64,000 nucleotides of DNA from a bacterium (GTDB taxonomy: Bacteria; Bacteroidota; Bacteroidia; B-17B0; Aurantibacillaceae), in the NCBI GenBank assembly GCA_029945625.1, contig JAQSCW010000002.1, forward strand, positions 186,001 to 250,000. The letters run 5' to 3'. Below are positions 36,119-44,681 of this stretch, in pieces. The notes under the pieces are model-generated. The model did not search any database and was not told the DNA's origin. It saw nothing but the letters and a program-made list of their open reading frames with translations. Position numbers and translations under genes: made by a program. The first letter of the stretch is position 1; every line of letters starts with the position of its first letter.

Positions 36119-36210
36119 TACCCGAATTGCTATTTCGCACCTTTCTACAAAGTGAGGGCAAAAAAGTACATGTAGTAGCGGTTCACTTTCGTTGAAATTT
36201 AGTTGTCAAC

Positions 36211-39087
36211 TTAGTGTTTAATAACTTTACTTGTTTTGATGGTGTTGCCGTACGAAATCTTTAAGTAATATACACCATTTGCGAGAGTGCTCATGTCGAG
36301 GTTAATTTTCTCTTCGGCATGATCATCTGAATAAACGAGGCGCCCGCTCACATCGCTCAAAGAGATCTTCGTGTTGCCCCTACGCGGTAATTCAATAACG
36401 AATAGGCCCGAATTTGGATTTGGATATACAATTGCTTCTTCATCTTCTTCTTCATGCGTTAGCACACCCAAACAATTTGCAACCACCACATAAATATTGG
36501 TGCTCACGGTACACCCAAGTGCACTGGTGGCATTTACCTGAAAATTTAAGGTTCCACTATTCACCGTGGTGAGGGTAAAATTGGGACCAGAGTTTCCGTT
36601 ACTCCATGAATACATGGAAGCTCCCAATAATGTAATGGTAGCATTGTCTCCTGCACACAGTTCGGGAGGATCCACAAAAGAAGCTACTGTGGGATTGGGA
36701 CTCACACTTACTGTAACGGCTCCGGAATGCGAGCAGCCTTTGCTGTCTATTCCTACAACAGAGTACATAGTGGTTAACGTAGGACTTACCGTGATTTGCG
36801 CAAATGCCGAACTGGTACTCCATAATTGGGAACTCATACCGGAAGCACTCAGCACTACTGATTCACCGGGACACATCACCGTATTGGGAGAAACTGCCAT
36901 GGTAAGAGTGTTCACATTCACGCCATACGTATACGTTTTGGTACAAGCAAAACTATTGGAAGCAGTAACGCTGTATATGGTACTTATTGTAGGTGTGGCG
37001 ATAAGTGGATTCGCGAGAATTCCGCCCGGATTCCAAGTATAATTTCCCGACCCTGATGCGGTAAGAGTGAGCGACGAACCGGCGCATACAAACGTGCTGC
37101 TTCCCAAAGCACTTACTGCAGGAATTGGATTAACTGTCACCTGAAATACGAACGACTGTCCACATCCGTTCGCCGAAGTTCCCGTCACAAAATAATTGGT
37201 AGTAACAGAAGGGCTTAGCGCTGTAGTGGAGCCTGTTGAATTGGCGTTCCAGGTATACGTTGCAGCACCAAAAGCGGTGAGACTAACGGTTGCTGTATTA
37301 CAGATTTTCAAACCGGGAAATGCCGCCACCGAAATTGCCGGCACGGGGTACACTGTAATCGTGGAAATTGCAGGCAGTGACACACAGCCCAAGAGATTGG
37401 ACCCAAAAACCGTATAGGCAGTTGTAACACTTGGTGTAACCGGATTGGCGGCACCAACAATTGTATACGCACTGGCTCCGTTGAGCTGAATAAAATAGGA
37501 AGCGCCTGAACAAATGGTTGTACTGCTCACCGACACAACCGGCAATCCATACACATTCACATTACTTATTGCTCCTGAGGCTGAAGCACAGCCAATACTA
37601 TTGGAACCGGTTACAGTATAGTTGCTTGGAACACTCGGACTCACCGTATTAGAACCGTTTGAAAACGTATAAGTGACCGCTCCCGTGGGATTCATTGTAA
37701 AAACTCTTCCCGCGCAAATTGAACCACTGTTTACTGAAATAACTGGCAGTGTACTTACCAACACCGTGAGTGTTCTCACAAATGCACAGATGGGACTGTT
37801 GCCTGAAACGGTATAAATGAAAGACGGCGAAGGATTTACTACCACAATTGAAGAAGTGGTGGCTCCATTACTTGCCCAGGAATAACTGGTAGCGCCCGAT
37901 GCACTAAGAGTGGCCGTTCCTCCCGGACAAATTGCAGCTGGATTTGAATTTACAGTAACGTCCACCGTTTGCGTGACTGCGATAGTAAATGCACTGGGAG
38001 CCGTTTTACCCGTCACCAGAATACTATAAGGTACTCCCACTTGTGAACACCAGGTGGCAGAAGCAGCGGCCCCTGCACAAAGTGGTCCATTATCGTCGTT
38101 GCCCGTGATACAGGTGTATGACCCGCAGATTCCCGAATAAACAAAGATCTTTGAATCCCAGCCTGAACTAGCACACAAACTCGCTCCCAACCTGTTTCCT
38201 GTTCCTATTACTGTATACCATACTCCCGGCTGTGTGCTGGTTCCAACACAAGTGGGAGGAGCCGGACTTTCCAACGTGGAAAATAAAGTGGTACCAACGC
38301 TCACACTTCCAACAGTTAATGGGGTGGCACTCGAGCAGAGATCATTTGACGGCGGCAGATTCCCGACATTCGCCAGAAAATTGCTGCGGCACACCGCCAC
38401 CGTACCGCAAGAGGAACTGGAATTGATGTGCACGTAGTGATTGCCCGAAACCATAGCCGTCCAAGTGAGTGGTGACAAGCCCGTGGCTACTACCGGACCG
38501 GCAGAACTTCCACTGCGAATGGTGAAATAATCTGTGGGAATACTGGAAGAAGAGACATAAATGTTTCCGGCAACTACCGAATTTACTGTTGCGTAATCGC
38601 CCGCATAGTTGCAGGTTGAAACCGTTACAGAAGCGCCGTAAACAGGGGCAAGTGCTGATCCAAAAGAAGACAAATTTTGACAGGCAGCGCCCATACAACC
38701 CAAATAAGTAGTTCGGCAAGAATAATCAATACCGCAGGCCGAATTAGTATTGCAATGAATGTAATAACTGCCGTTTGTATTGGCCGTCCACACTAAAGGA
38801 GTTTGGCCCATGGCAACCACCGGACCGTTAGCGACTCCCGACCTCACCGTAAAATAATCGGTGCCTACAGTGGAAGCTGAAGAATAAGTATTTCCAGCCA
38901 CAACCGAAGTAATAGTAGCATATTCCCCTGCAAACTGACAACCCGTGGTGGTGATTGAAGCTCCTGCAACGGGCGCTACTCCTCCCCCATAAGCACTCAC
39001 ATTAAAACACTGCGCACTAAGTCTCGAAGCGGCCACATTCATCAAAACAATCAGACTCAACAAAAGTAACTTGTAAAATTTATTCAT
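36211..39087 (-). CDS. Large T9SS type A adhesin, paralogue of the 32761 gene
   Basis: This 958-aa protein has a signal peptide (LLLLSLIVLMNVAASRLSAQ). The head has two tandem ~100-residue repeats (about 25-235): VAPVAGASITTTGC ... DYFTVRSGVANGPVVA ... YYIHCNTNSACG, and again APVYGASVTVSTC ... DYFTIRSGSSAGPVVA ... HYVHINSSSSCG. A third domain follows (NDLCSSATPLTVGS ... YTCITGNDDNG) and then about six Ig-like units collinear with the 1076-aa protein. The type A sorting domain is AIVYPNPNSGLFVIELPR ... LANGVYYLKISYG. It differs from its neighbour mainly in the head. Likely an adhesin with distinct binding specificity. Confidence 0.9.
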   Translation of the reverse strand: MNKFYKLLLLSLIVLMNVAASRLSAQCFNVSAYGGGVAPVAGASITTTGCQFAGEYATITSVVAGNTYSSASTVGTDYFTVRSGVANGPVVAMGQTPLVWTANTNGSYYIHCNTNSACGIDYSCRTTYLGCMGAACQNLSSFGSALAPVYGASVTVSTCNYAGDYATVNSVVAGNIYVSSSSIPTDYFTIRSGSSAGPVVATGLSPLTWTAMVSGNHYVHINSSSSCGTVAVCRSNFLANVGNLPPSNDLCSSATPLTVGSVSVGTTLFSTLESPAPPTCVGTSTQPGVWYTVIGTGNRLGASLCASSGWDSKIFVYSGICGSYTCITGNDDNGPLCAGAAASATWCSQVGVPYSILVTGKTAPSAFTIAVTQTVDVTVNSNPAAICPGGTATLSASGATSYSWASNGATTSSIVVVNPSPSFIYTVSGNSPICAFVRTLTVLVSTLPVISVNSGSICAGRVFTMNPTGAVTYTFSNGSNTVSPSVPSNYTVTGSNSIGCASASGAISNVNVYGLPVVSVSSTTICSGASYFIQLNGASAYTIVGAANPVTPSVTTAYTVFGSNLLGCVSLPAISTITVYPVPAISVAAFPGLKICNTATVSLTAFGAATYTWNANSTGSTTALSPSVTTNYFVTGTSANGCGQSFVFQVTVNPIPAVSALGSSTFVCAGSSLTLTASGSGNYTWNPGGILANPLIATPTISTIYSVTASNSFACTKTYTYGVNVNTLTMAVSPNTVMCPGESVVLSASGMSSQLWSTSSAFAQITVSPTLTTMYSVVGIDSKGCSHSGAVTVSVSPNPTVASFVDPPELCAGDNATITLLGASMYSWSNGNSGPNFTLTTVNSGTLNFQVNATSALGCTVSTNIYVVVANCLGVLTHEEEDEEAIVYPNPNSGLFVIELPRRGNTKISLSDVSGRLVYSDDHAEEKINLDMSTLANGVYYLKISYGNTIKTSKVIKH

Positions 39088-39107
39088 TGTGTAATTGTTT
39101 ATATCAC

Positions 39108-39139
39108 CGAATATATGTCAAAAAATTTATGAGTGCAAA
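39108..39139 (-). promoter_or_regulatory. Bacteroidetal promoter of the 958-aa adhesin
   Basis: On the minus strand TTTG (39139-39136), exactly 20 bases, TATATTCG (39115-39108), 20 bases before ATG 39087. It matches the paralogue's promoter in both spacing and distance to the ATG. Confidence 0.65.
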
Positions 39140-39238
39140 TCGAAAACGGGTTAGATTACTGACTTTTATCAGGTTTCATAGCCGCTAAAAAAGAAGACCT
39201 GTGAAAGAAAACTCTCCCTTTGGTAAAATCCTAAAACC

Positions 39239-39586
39239 CTATACTCCTAGTATTCCAAGGGCATTTTCCCTTGACTCCGCTATGCGAAAAAGAGTATGCA
39301 ATTTGGTGATCAAAATGAGTTCGTTGATCTTTTTATTCATGTTAAATAATACGGCCTCTCCGCCTGCCACGCGGGCTTTGGTTAATAATTGAATCAGCGT
39401 GTTTAAGCCGCTGCTGTTCATATAGATCAGCTTTTCAAGATCAATAGCCCAACGAGAACAATTCTGAGCAGCCAGTTCCTCTGCCTTTTCAAGCAAATCA
39501 AATGCCTGACTTTTCTCGATGAGATTGCCACTTAAGGTTATGAGGGCGTAATTACCCTGATTGTTAATTGTAAAATCAAAAACCAT
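39239..39586 (-). CDS. STAS domain protein (anti-sigma factor antagonist-like)
   Basis: This 115-aa protein has the STAS fold: beta strand NYALITLSGNLIE, helix, WAIDLEKLIYMNSSGLNTLIQL with the serine that anti-sigma antagonists have as a phosphorylation site, and AVLFNMNKKINELI. It starts three bases after the Fur-family gene and is almost certainly co-transcribed. No partner kinase (RsbW-like) or phosphatase is in the window. It could instead be a general STAS signalling protein. Confidence 0.75.
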   Translation of the reverse strand: MVFDFTINNQGNYALITLSGNLIEKSQAFDLLEKAEELAAQNCSRWAIDLEKLIYMNSSGLNTLIQLLTKARVAGGEAVLFNMNKKINELILITKLHTLFRIAESRENALGILGV

Positions 39587-39589
39587 AAT

Positions 39590-40060
39590 TTATTTTTTAA
39601 AATGTTGGCAGTTCCCTGTTGTGCTTAAGGACTTGCATTTGGCAAAAAAATTCAAGGAATGATGCAGGATTCTGAAATTCAGCATCTCCTCTGTACTTCT
39701 CTGGATTTGCATGATACGCGGGTCACAAAATTCAAAAACGCGTTCGCAATCGGTGCAAATCAAATGATCATGCTGCCTGTATTTATAGGCCTTTTCAAAT
39801 TGCGCCATGTTCTTACCGAACTGGTGCTTGATCACAAGACCGGCATCCAAAAGAATCTCAATATTATTATACAACGTGGCTCTGCTCACTCTGTACTTCT
39901 TATTCTTCATTAAGAGGTAAAGGCCTTCAATATCAAAATGCCCCTCATGCGAATAAATTTCATTAAGGATCGCAAAGCGCTCTGAAGTTTTTCTGTGTTT
40001 ATTGATCTCCAGATAATCGGTTAAGATCTTGTTAACTGCGTCCTTGGTCTCCTGACTCAT
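39590..40060 (-). CDS. Fur-family transcriptional regulator
   Basis: This 156-aa regulator has the winged helix in [20 protein letters not shown] and metal-binding [15 protein letters not shown]. The second cysteine pair, usually CxxC, is spread ([15 protein letters not shown]), so the structural zinc site may be altered. It could be Fur, PerR or Zur-like; the sequence does not decide. The 5' region holds a 21-base inverted repeat. It is transcribed with the STAS gene. Confidence 0.85.
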   Translation of the reverse strand: MSQETKDAVNKILTDYLEINKHRKTSERFAILNEIYSHEGHFDIEGLYLLMKNKKYRVSRATLYNNIEILLDAGLVIKHQFGKNMAQFEKAYKYRQHDHLICTDCERVFEFCDPRIMQIQRSTEEMLNFRILHHSLNFFAKCKSLSTTGNCQHFKK

Positions 40061-40072
40061 AACTAAAATTCT

Positions 40073-40093
40073 AAATTAGTTATTATTTAATTT
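40073..40093. promoter_or_regulatory. Candidate Fur-family operator
   Basis: The 21 bases have arms AAATTA and TAATTT around nine bases, and 8 of 10 pairs are symmetrical. It lies 13 bases upstream of ATG 40060. The AT-rich symmetric form resembles Fur/PerR boxes, suggesting autoregulation. Confidence 0.5.
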
Positions 40094-40282
40094 TTACGCA
40101 AATAAATTAAAGGTCGGTTCATTTCCTGAAGCGTTATTCTCTTCCAAGGAGCAGTGAATTATCCCGCAAATCAGCGTGTAGTCGTCCTCTCAACCATCAG
40201 ATGGCCTAACAATGCCCCGCGGCAAAATGCAAAATAGGATTTGGTTGGCATCTTAAAAAAAAACGTTATAAATTTATGCCCT

Positions 40283-41068
40283 ATGATTTATGGGATTTGT
40301 TTGCTAAGTATTGTGCCTGCACGAAAAGAACCTCTGGGAAGCAGTGAAATGTTAACACAGCTTCTTTTCGGCGAACACTACAAAGTAGTGGAGGAAATTG
40401 AAGGCTGGATCAAGATTCAAACGGCGTATGATGACTATACGTGCTGGATCAGTTCGAAACAACACACCCGTATTAGTGAGAGCACATTTAAACAACTACA
40501 ACAAGCTGAACCCTTTCAATCAAGTGAACTGGTGCAGGTGGTTCACAATAAACTCACCGGTACAAGCTTTCCAATCACCATTGGCGCAACCCTACCTAAT
40601 TATAAAAACAACCAGTCTACTGTCGAATCTTTTGTGTTTGGTTTTGAAGGAACGGTAACATCACTTGAACGGCGAAAATCGGCACAAAGTATTATTGCCA
40701 CGGCATTTGTTTTTTTAAATGCGCCTTATTTATGGGGCGGCAAAAGTCCGTTCGGAATAGATTGCAGTGGATTCACCCAATTGGTATTTAAATTAAATGG
40801 CTACCGATTACCTCGCGATTCGCAGCAGCAGGTTGAATTGGGAGACCCTTTAAGTTTTGTGGAAGAGGCGGAGGCGGGTGATTTAGCTTTTTTCGACAAC
40901 GAAGAGGGACGGATCGTGCACGTTGGCCTTTTATTAGATGACCATCAGATTATTCATGCCAGCGGGTATGTGAGAATCGACAAATATGATCATTACGGAA
41001 TTTTTAATTCTGACACTAAAAAATATTCGCACACACTTCGTGTGATCAAACGACTTATTAATTCTTAA
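40283..41068 (+). CDS. NlpC/P60 (C40) peptidoglycan hydrolase with SH3-like domain
   Basis: This 261-aa protein starts at ATG 40283 (MIYGICLLSIVPARKEP). The first ~65 residues are SH3-like (MLTQLLFGEHYKVVEEIEGW, DYTCWISSKQ). The catalytic domain (about 125-255) has WGGKSPFGIDCSGF with the Cys near 160, RIVHVGLLL with His near 212 and QIIHASG. It should cleave stem peptides of peptidoglycan. No classical signal peptide is evident, and the opening hydrophobic stretch is weak, so export is uncertain. TTG 40241 is an earlier alternative. Confidence 0.85.
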   Translation: MIYGICLLSIVPARKEPLGSSEMLTQLLFGEHYKVVEEIEGWIKIQTAYDDYTCWISSKQHTRISESTFKQLQQAEPFQSSELVQVVHNKLTGTSFPITIGATLPNYKNNQSTVESFVFGFEGTVTSLERRKSAQSIIATAFVFLNAPYLWGGKSPFGIDCSGFTQLVFKLNGYRLPRDSQQQVELGDPLSFVEEAEAGDLAFFDNEEGRIVHVGLLLDDHQIIHASGYVRIDKYDHYGIFNSDTKKYSHTLRVIKRLINS

Positions 41069-41129
41069 CTTTTTCTTACACCTCGCTATCCTTTTTCTTA
41101 ATTAAAAAAAAGAAACTGAATACCATGAA

Positions 41130-41162
41130 TTGGATGGCGTTTGCCTTTTTTTTGTACATTCG
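41130..41162 (+). promoter_or_regulatory. Bacteroidetal promoter of the secreted-protein cluster
   Basis: TTG (41130-41132), 22 bases, TACATTCG (41155-41162), 20 bases before ATG 41182. It would drive a cluster of five same-strand genes. Confidence 0.5.
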
Positions 41163-41181
41163 TCGCACGAAAGCTTCACCT

Positions 41182-41502
41182 ATGAAAAATGCATGTACCT
41201 TATTCCTGTTTTTCATTGCAGTACTATTTATTTCATGCAAAAAAAACGATTACCGGGTGCGGTTCACAAATAACTATAGCTTACAGGTGAGTAATATCTT
41301 TGCTGGCACCGCCGGTCTGGGCACGGTTTCCCCCGGTCAGAGCTCTGAGTATGTCTCAATTCCGGCCGGCGATTTTTCAATTACTGGTCAAACGACTACC
41401 GGCTATTTGCAGGGCAATGGCAACATCTCCGGGAAAGGTACACACAAATTTACAATCACTTTGGGAGCCGACAAAAAATTGCTGCTGACCGAAGACAATT
41501 AG
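41182..41502 (+). CDS. Small lipoprotein of unknown function
   Basis: This 106-aa protein begins MKNACTLFLFFIAVLFISC with lipobox FISC, followed by KKND. The mature region is a small beta-rich domain (VSNIFAGTAGLGTVSPGQ). I start at 41182; the longer frame to 41125 has no support. Function not recognised. Seven bases separate it from the next gene. Confidence 0.6.
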   Translation: MKNACTLFLFFIAVLFISCKKNDYRVRFTNNYSLQVSNIFAGTAGLGTVSPGQSSEYVSIPAGDFSITGQTTTGYLQGNGNISGKGTHKFTITLGADKKLLLTEDN

Positions 41503-41509
41503 ATATCCT

Positions 41510-41914
41510 ATGAAACTTCATCTTTTTTATTTGGTCCTCTTTTGTTTAGGCGCCCAATTTATGTCCGCTCAAATGAAACCTGCTTCCGGATTTCCTCAAA
41601 AAAAATTATTCGCTCATTGGAATTTCCTATCGGGGTCCGGTGGAATTACCGGCAAGGGTCCGGGCTGGACCAAAGAAAACCAGATTCATATTCAGTTTAA
41701 AAAAAATGGCTCTTATTATTTTTTTGAAAACGGAAAGCCGAAAACCTGCGATAAGTTTTTACTCATCGAGAAGAACAGCCTTTTAACCGGACAAAAAGTA
41801 AATATGATCGACTATCGTAATGGGAGCGATCAGAGTTTTCGAATAAGCGGCGACACACTTTTTTTGCAAGATGAGATGCAGGATGGATTCAGTTACATTT
41901 TTTTGAAAAAATGA
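41510..41914 (+). CDS. Small secreted protein of unknown function
   Basis: This 134-aa protein has a signal peptide (MKLHLFYLVLFCLGAQFMSAQ). The mature part is beta-rich (KLFAHWNFLSGSGGITG, HIQFKKNGSYYFFENGK, FRISGDTLFLQDEM), a pattern common in small lipocalin-like secreted proteins. Its stop overlaps the next start by four bases (ATGA), so translation is coupled. Not recognised. Confidence 0.6.
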   Translation: MKLHLFYLVLFCLGAQFMSAQMKPASGFPQKKLFAHWNFLSGSGGITGKGPGWTKENQIHIQFKKNGSYYFFENGKPKTCDKFLLIEKNSLLTGQKVNMIDYRNGSDQSFRISGDTLFLQDEMQDGFSYIFLKK

Positions 41915-42537
41915 AAGTGTTTTTTTTAATGGCCGGCCTATTTTTGTTTCAACCTAGCTGCTTTGGGCAACACATAGTTTTTTACTTACATGGAAGAATT
42001 GTTGAAGTAAAAGGTGCTGATGCGGTAGATAGTATAAATGGATTTGGAGCCTATCAATACAGAGCTATTCTGGACACCCTTAATGCCCACAAATTTAAGG
42101 TAATCAGCGAAGTTCGCCCCAAAACAACGGAGGTTCGTGACTATTCGCAAAAACTCGCAAAACAGATCCTTGATCTAATTTCCGCCGGAACCAACCCTTC
42201 ACACATTACAGTAATAGGAGCCTCTAAAGGCGCTTTAATTGCCATGTTAACTTCCGGCCTTGTAAAGAATCCTGCTGTAAACTATGTGTTTATGGCCGCC
42301 TGTAGCCAAGACAATTTGGTTTCTTATCCTGAAATTAATTTTTACGGAAACATTTTGTCCATCTCCGAAAAGAGTGACCAGTATCATGATTGCAGCAACT
42401 TTACAAAAGGTGTGCAGGGCGTTACACATTATAAAGAACTCGAACTTTCAACAGGATTACGACATGGTTTCTTCTACCGCCCTATTCCGGAATGGCTGGT
42501 ACCCGCCATGGCATGGGCAAATGGGGACTACCGCTAA
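41911..42537 (+). CDS. Secreted alpha/beta-hydrolase-like protein
   Basis: This 208-aa protein has a signal peptide (MKVFFLMAGLFLFQPSCFGQ). HIVFYLHGRIVEVKG resembles the oxyanion-hole strand and GASKGA is a nucleophile elbow (GxSxG). GLRHGFFYRP near the end may carry the histidine. It could be a lipase- or esterase-like enzyme; the acid residue is not obvious. Translational coupling with the preceding gene suggests a shared role. Substrate unknown. Confidence 0.6.
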   Translation: MKVFFLMAGLFLFQPSCFGQHIVFYLHGRIVEVKGADAVDSINGFGAYQYRAILDTLNAHKFKVISEVRPKTTEVRDYSQKLAKQILDLISAGTNPSHITVIGASKGALIAMLTSGLVKNPAVNYVFMAACSQDNLVSYPEINFYGNILSISEKSDQYHDCSNFTKGVQGVTHYKELELSTGLRHGFFYRPIPEWLVPAMAWANGDYR

Positions 42538-42622
42538 ACTCTGAATTGATAACACGGTTCGGTTAATAAGCACTATTCGCTCTTTTCCGCTCTTCATTTT
42601 TTTTTTATATCTTTAATATTCA

Positions 42623-43639
42623 ATGATGCACAGAGTTTTGTTAATAGTACTTTCGTTTCTACTTTTGGCATCCTGTCATAAGAAAAAGACGGAGGACCCT
42701 GTGGAGGATCCTGTCCCTATCGTCCCATTTGTACCCGATACAGGTCTAAAGTGTCAGGCACTTCCCGCCGCACCGGGTCCCTTTGGCTGGAATGATTCCA
42801 TTACCAATGAACAAGAGAGTATTACCGCATTTTTGAAGAACCCCTTGAATACAAATGAATTTATTTGTCTGGTAAAAGGAGACATTACCGGTTATAATCA
42901 GCTTTTTACGTACAATGTGATTACAAAAAATAAAATTCCTCTGGCCAACCTGGGTAATTTCCTGCCCAGCGTCAACAAGAATGGATGGATTGTATTTAGC
43001 TCGGTTGACAATAATTTGTTTCGAGTAAAATCGAATGGAGACAGTTTGATCCAGATCACGTATAACAAAACTTGTTTGGACCCTAAGTGGGATGCTACGG
43101 GCAAGGCCATCTATTATTTTCAACAAGCCTACTCCAATATTCTTTCGGGTATTGTGAAGTTGAGCATTAGCGGACCTCCTTCAAATATTACGTTTCCGGC
43201 CGATTTGCCCTATCATGCCGTGTTCAGGAAAAGCGATCAGGTGATTTACCTAAAAACTGCCGCTACGGAGGTGAGTTTGGTCCAAAAAAATCTCATCACA
43301 CAAGCCGAAAGATATTTGGTCAGCGGTCCCTATAATCCAAAAAGTGAGACCGTCTATTTTAGTAATTTGTGTCTCGATAATAACGACGAAAATTTTTTCT
43401 GGTCCAATTCACTTGGGATTTTTAAATGCAATCTCGCTACCCTCAAGATCGATACTGTGCTCAAGAGCTGTCCTAATTACAGCTATACCAATCCACTTAT
43501 GCCCCTTGATGAAAGTGAATTAACCTTGAGTATGCAAGTACTCAAACCCCTCGAAAATTCTGTGCTCTTACATGAATACAAAGCCATGAAGTACGATCTT
43601 GTTTACAAAACACTATCGGAGGTAAGAATTTTTCAATAA
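42623..43639 (+). CDS. Lipoprotein with propeller-like repeats
   Basis: This 338-aa protein begins MMHRVLLIVLSFLLLASC with lipobox LASC, followed by HKKKTED. The mature region has repeats with DPKWDATGKAIYYFQQ and GWIVFSSVDNNLFRVK, like PD40/TolB-type propeller blades. The Met pair at 42623/42626 cannot be told apart. It lies 85 bases after the hydrolase gene. Function not known. Confidence 0.6.
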   Translation: MMHRVLLIVLSFLLLASCHKKKTEDPVEDPVPIVPFVPDTGLKCQALPAAPGPFGWNDSITNEQESITAFLKNPLNTNEFICLVKGDITGYNQLFTYNVITKNKIPLANLGNFLPSVNKNGWIVFSSVDNNLFRVKSNGDSLIQITYNKTCLDPKWDATGKAIYYFQQAYSNILSGIVKLSISGPPSNITFPADLPYHAVFRKSDQVIYLKTAATEVSLVQKNLITQAERYLVSGPYNPKSETVYFSNLCLDNNDENFFWSNSLGIFKCNLATLKIDTVLKSCPNYSYTNPLMPLDESELTLSMQVLKPLENSVLLHEYKAMKYDLVYKTLSEVRIFQ

Positions 43640-43661
43640 ACTTGTAATATCGTACGGAACT

Positions 43662-44666
43662 ATGTTCAGCAAACTTTCTTTCACCACAATTTTTATCGTT
43701 TGCCTGCACTGCGCCAAACTAGACGCACAGGTTGTGGTACCGTCCTCGTGCGAGGCCGGCGACAGTATTGTGAAAAAATACAACAAGGACGCGGCACGTA
43801 TGGCTGTGCGGCATGCCTATCGGGTTAATTCGACCTATGTGGATAGCATTAATGTGGACAGGGCACTTCGCAAACGTTATTTGGGTGCGTTATTAGCTGT
43901 GTACAATGCTACCGCGTTAACCATCAGAGACACCCTCATTGACACGCTTCGTATTCACACCGATCTCAATCCCGAATTAAACGTATTGAACGTGAAAGCC
44001 ACTCCCACACTTAATTGGATGCAACAGCTTCAAAGCAGTTCCAATCCAACTTCCAATGCCACGGTGAATTACCTCTTTAACAGGTATTCCATGCAATTCA
44101 ATTATTACTTATCGTCTCTGTATGACATGGTTATTTTTAGCACCGATTCTAACGTGAACATGCAAGCCATGGCGAATGTATTTATGACCTTGCCGGGTGT
44201 TATTTCAGCGACTCCCGAAATGGGATACAATGATCTCAGAAACATCACCGACTCTTTAAATCCGAATTTTATAGAACTGAGTTATTCAATCGGCTGGGGT
44301 ACTTGCGCCGATGGCTGCGATTACCGTCACTTTTGGCCCGTTAAAATATTTAGCGATTGTTCGGTTGAATATAAAGGACCAAAAGGAACCAATTTATTTC
44401 TTGGCTTTAACGATCAGGCCGCAGACGCTCTAACAATGCGGGTATTTACTGATGCCGACACCAGGCAATTGTTTTTTGAAGGCAGCGCGCTCCAACAGGA
44501 AGGATGTTGGGCCGAAATACTTACACTTCAGGGTCAGGTTCTTACAAAGGAGCGCCTTACACTGGCTAATCCGTCGATCAACATTGATGAACTTGCCAAT
44601 GGTATGTATTTGGTAAAAGTAATTGCGAACAGCAAGGAAACAACATTTAAGTTCTTTAGAGAATAG
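43662..44666 (+). CDS. T9SS type A cargo with GWGxCADGC motif
   Basis: This 334-aa protein has a signal peptide (LSFTTIFIVCLHCAKLDAQ). The region GWGTCADGCDYRHFWPVK (about 210) recurs in Bacteroidota T9SS cargo, possibly a disulfide-stabilised fold. The C-terminus (WAEILTLQGQVLTKERL ... LANGMYLVKVIANSKETTFKFF) is a type A sorting domain. The N-terminal half is helical (AARMAVRHAYRVNSTYVDSI). Function not recognised. Confidence 0.65.
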   Translation: MFSKLSFTTIFIVCLHCAKLDAQVVVPSSCEAGDSIVKKYNKDAARMAVRHAYRVNSTYVDSINVDRALRKRYLGALLAVYNATALTIRDTLIDTLRIHTDLNPELNVLNVKATPTLNWMQQLQSSSNPTSNATVNYLFNRYSMQFNYYLSSLYDMVIFSTDSNVNMQAMANVFMTLPGVISATPEMGYNDLRNITDSLNPNFIELSYSIGWGTCADGCDYRHFWPVKIFSDCSVEYKGPKGTNLFLGFNDQAADALTMRVFTDADTRQLFFEGSALQQEGCWAEILTLQGQVLTKERLTLANPSINIDELANGMYLVKVIANSKETTFKFFRE

Positions 44667-44681
44667 AACAGTTCTTAATTC

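Noticed and set aside
36566-37042. Open frame of 158 codons opposite the 958-aa adhesin
   Set aside because: It arises from the repeat-rich Thr/Ser codon use of the adhesin and has no motif or start context.
36211-39087. CRISPR-like repeats in the adhesin genes
   Set aside because: The repeats are protein-level Ig units of ~80 residues, not short constant DNA repeats with spacers.
42746-43126. Open frame of 126 codons opposite the lipoprotein gene
   Set aside because: Antisense to a gene with a clear lipobox; composition is not protein-like.
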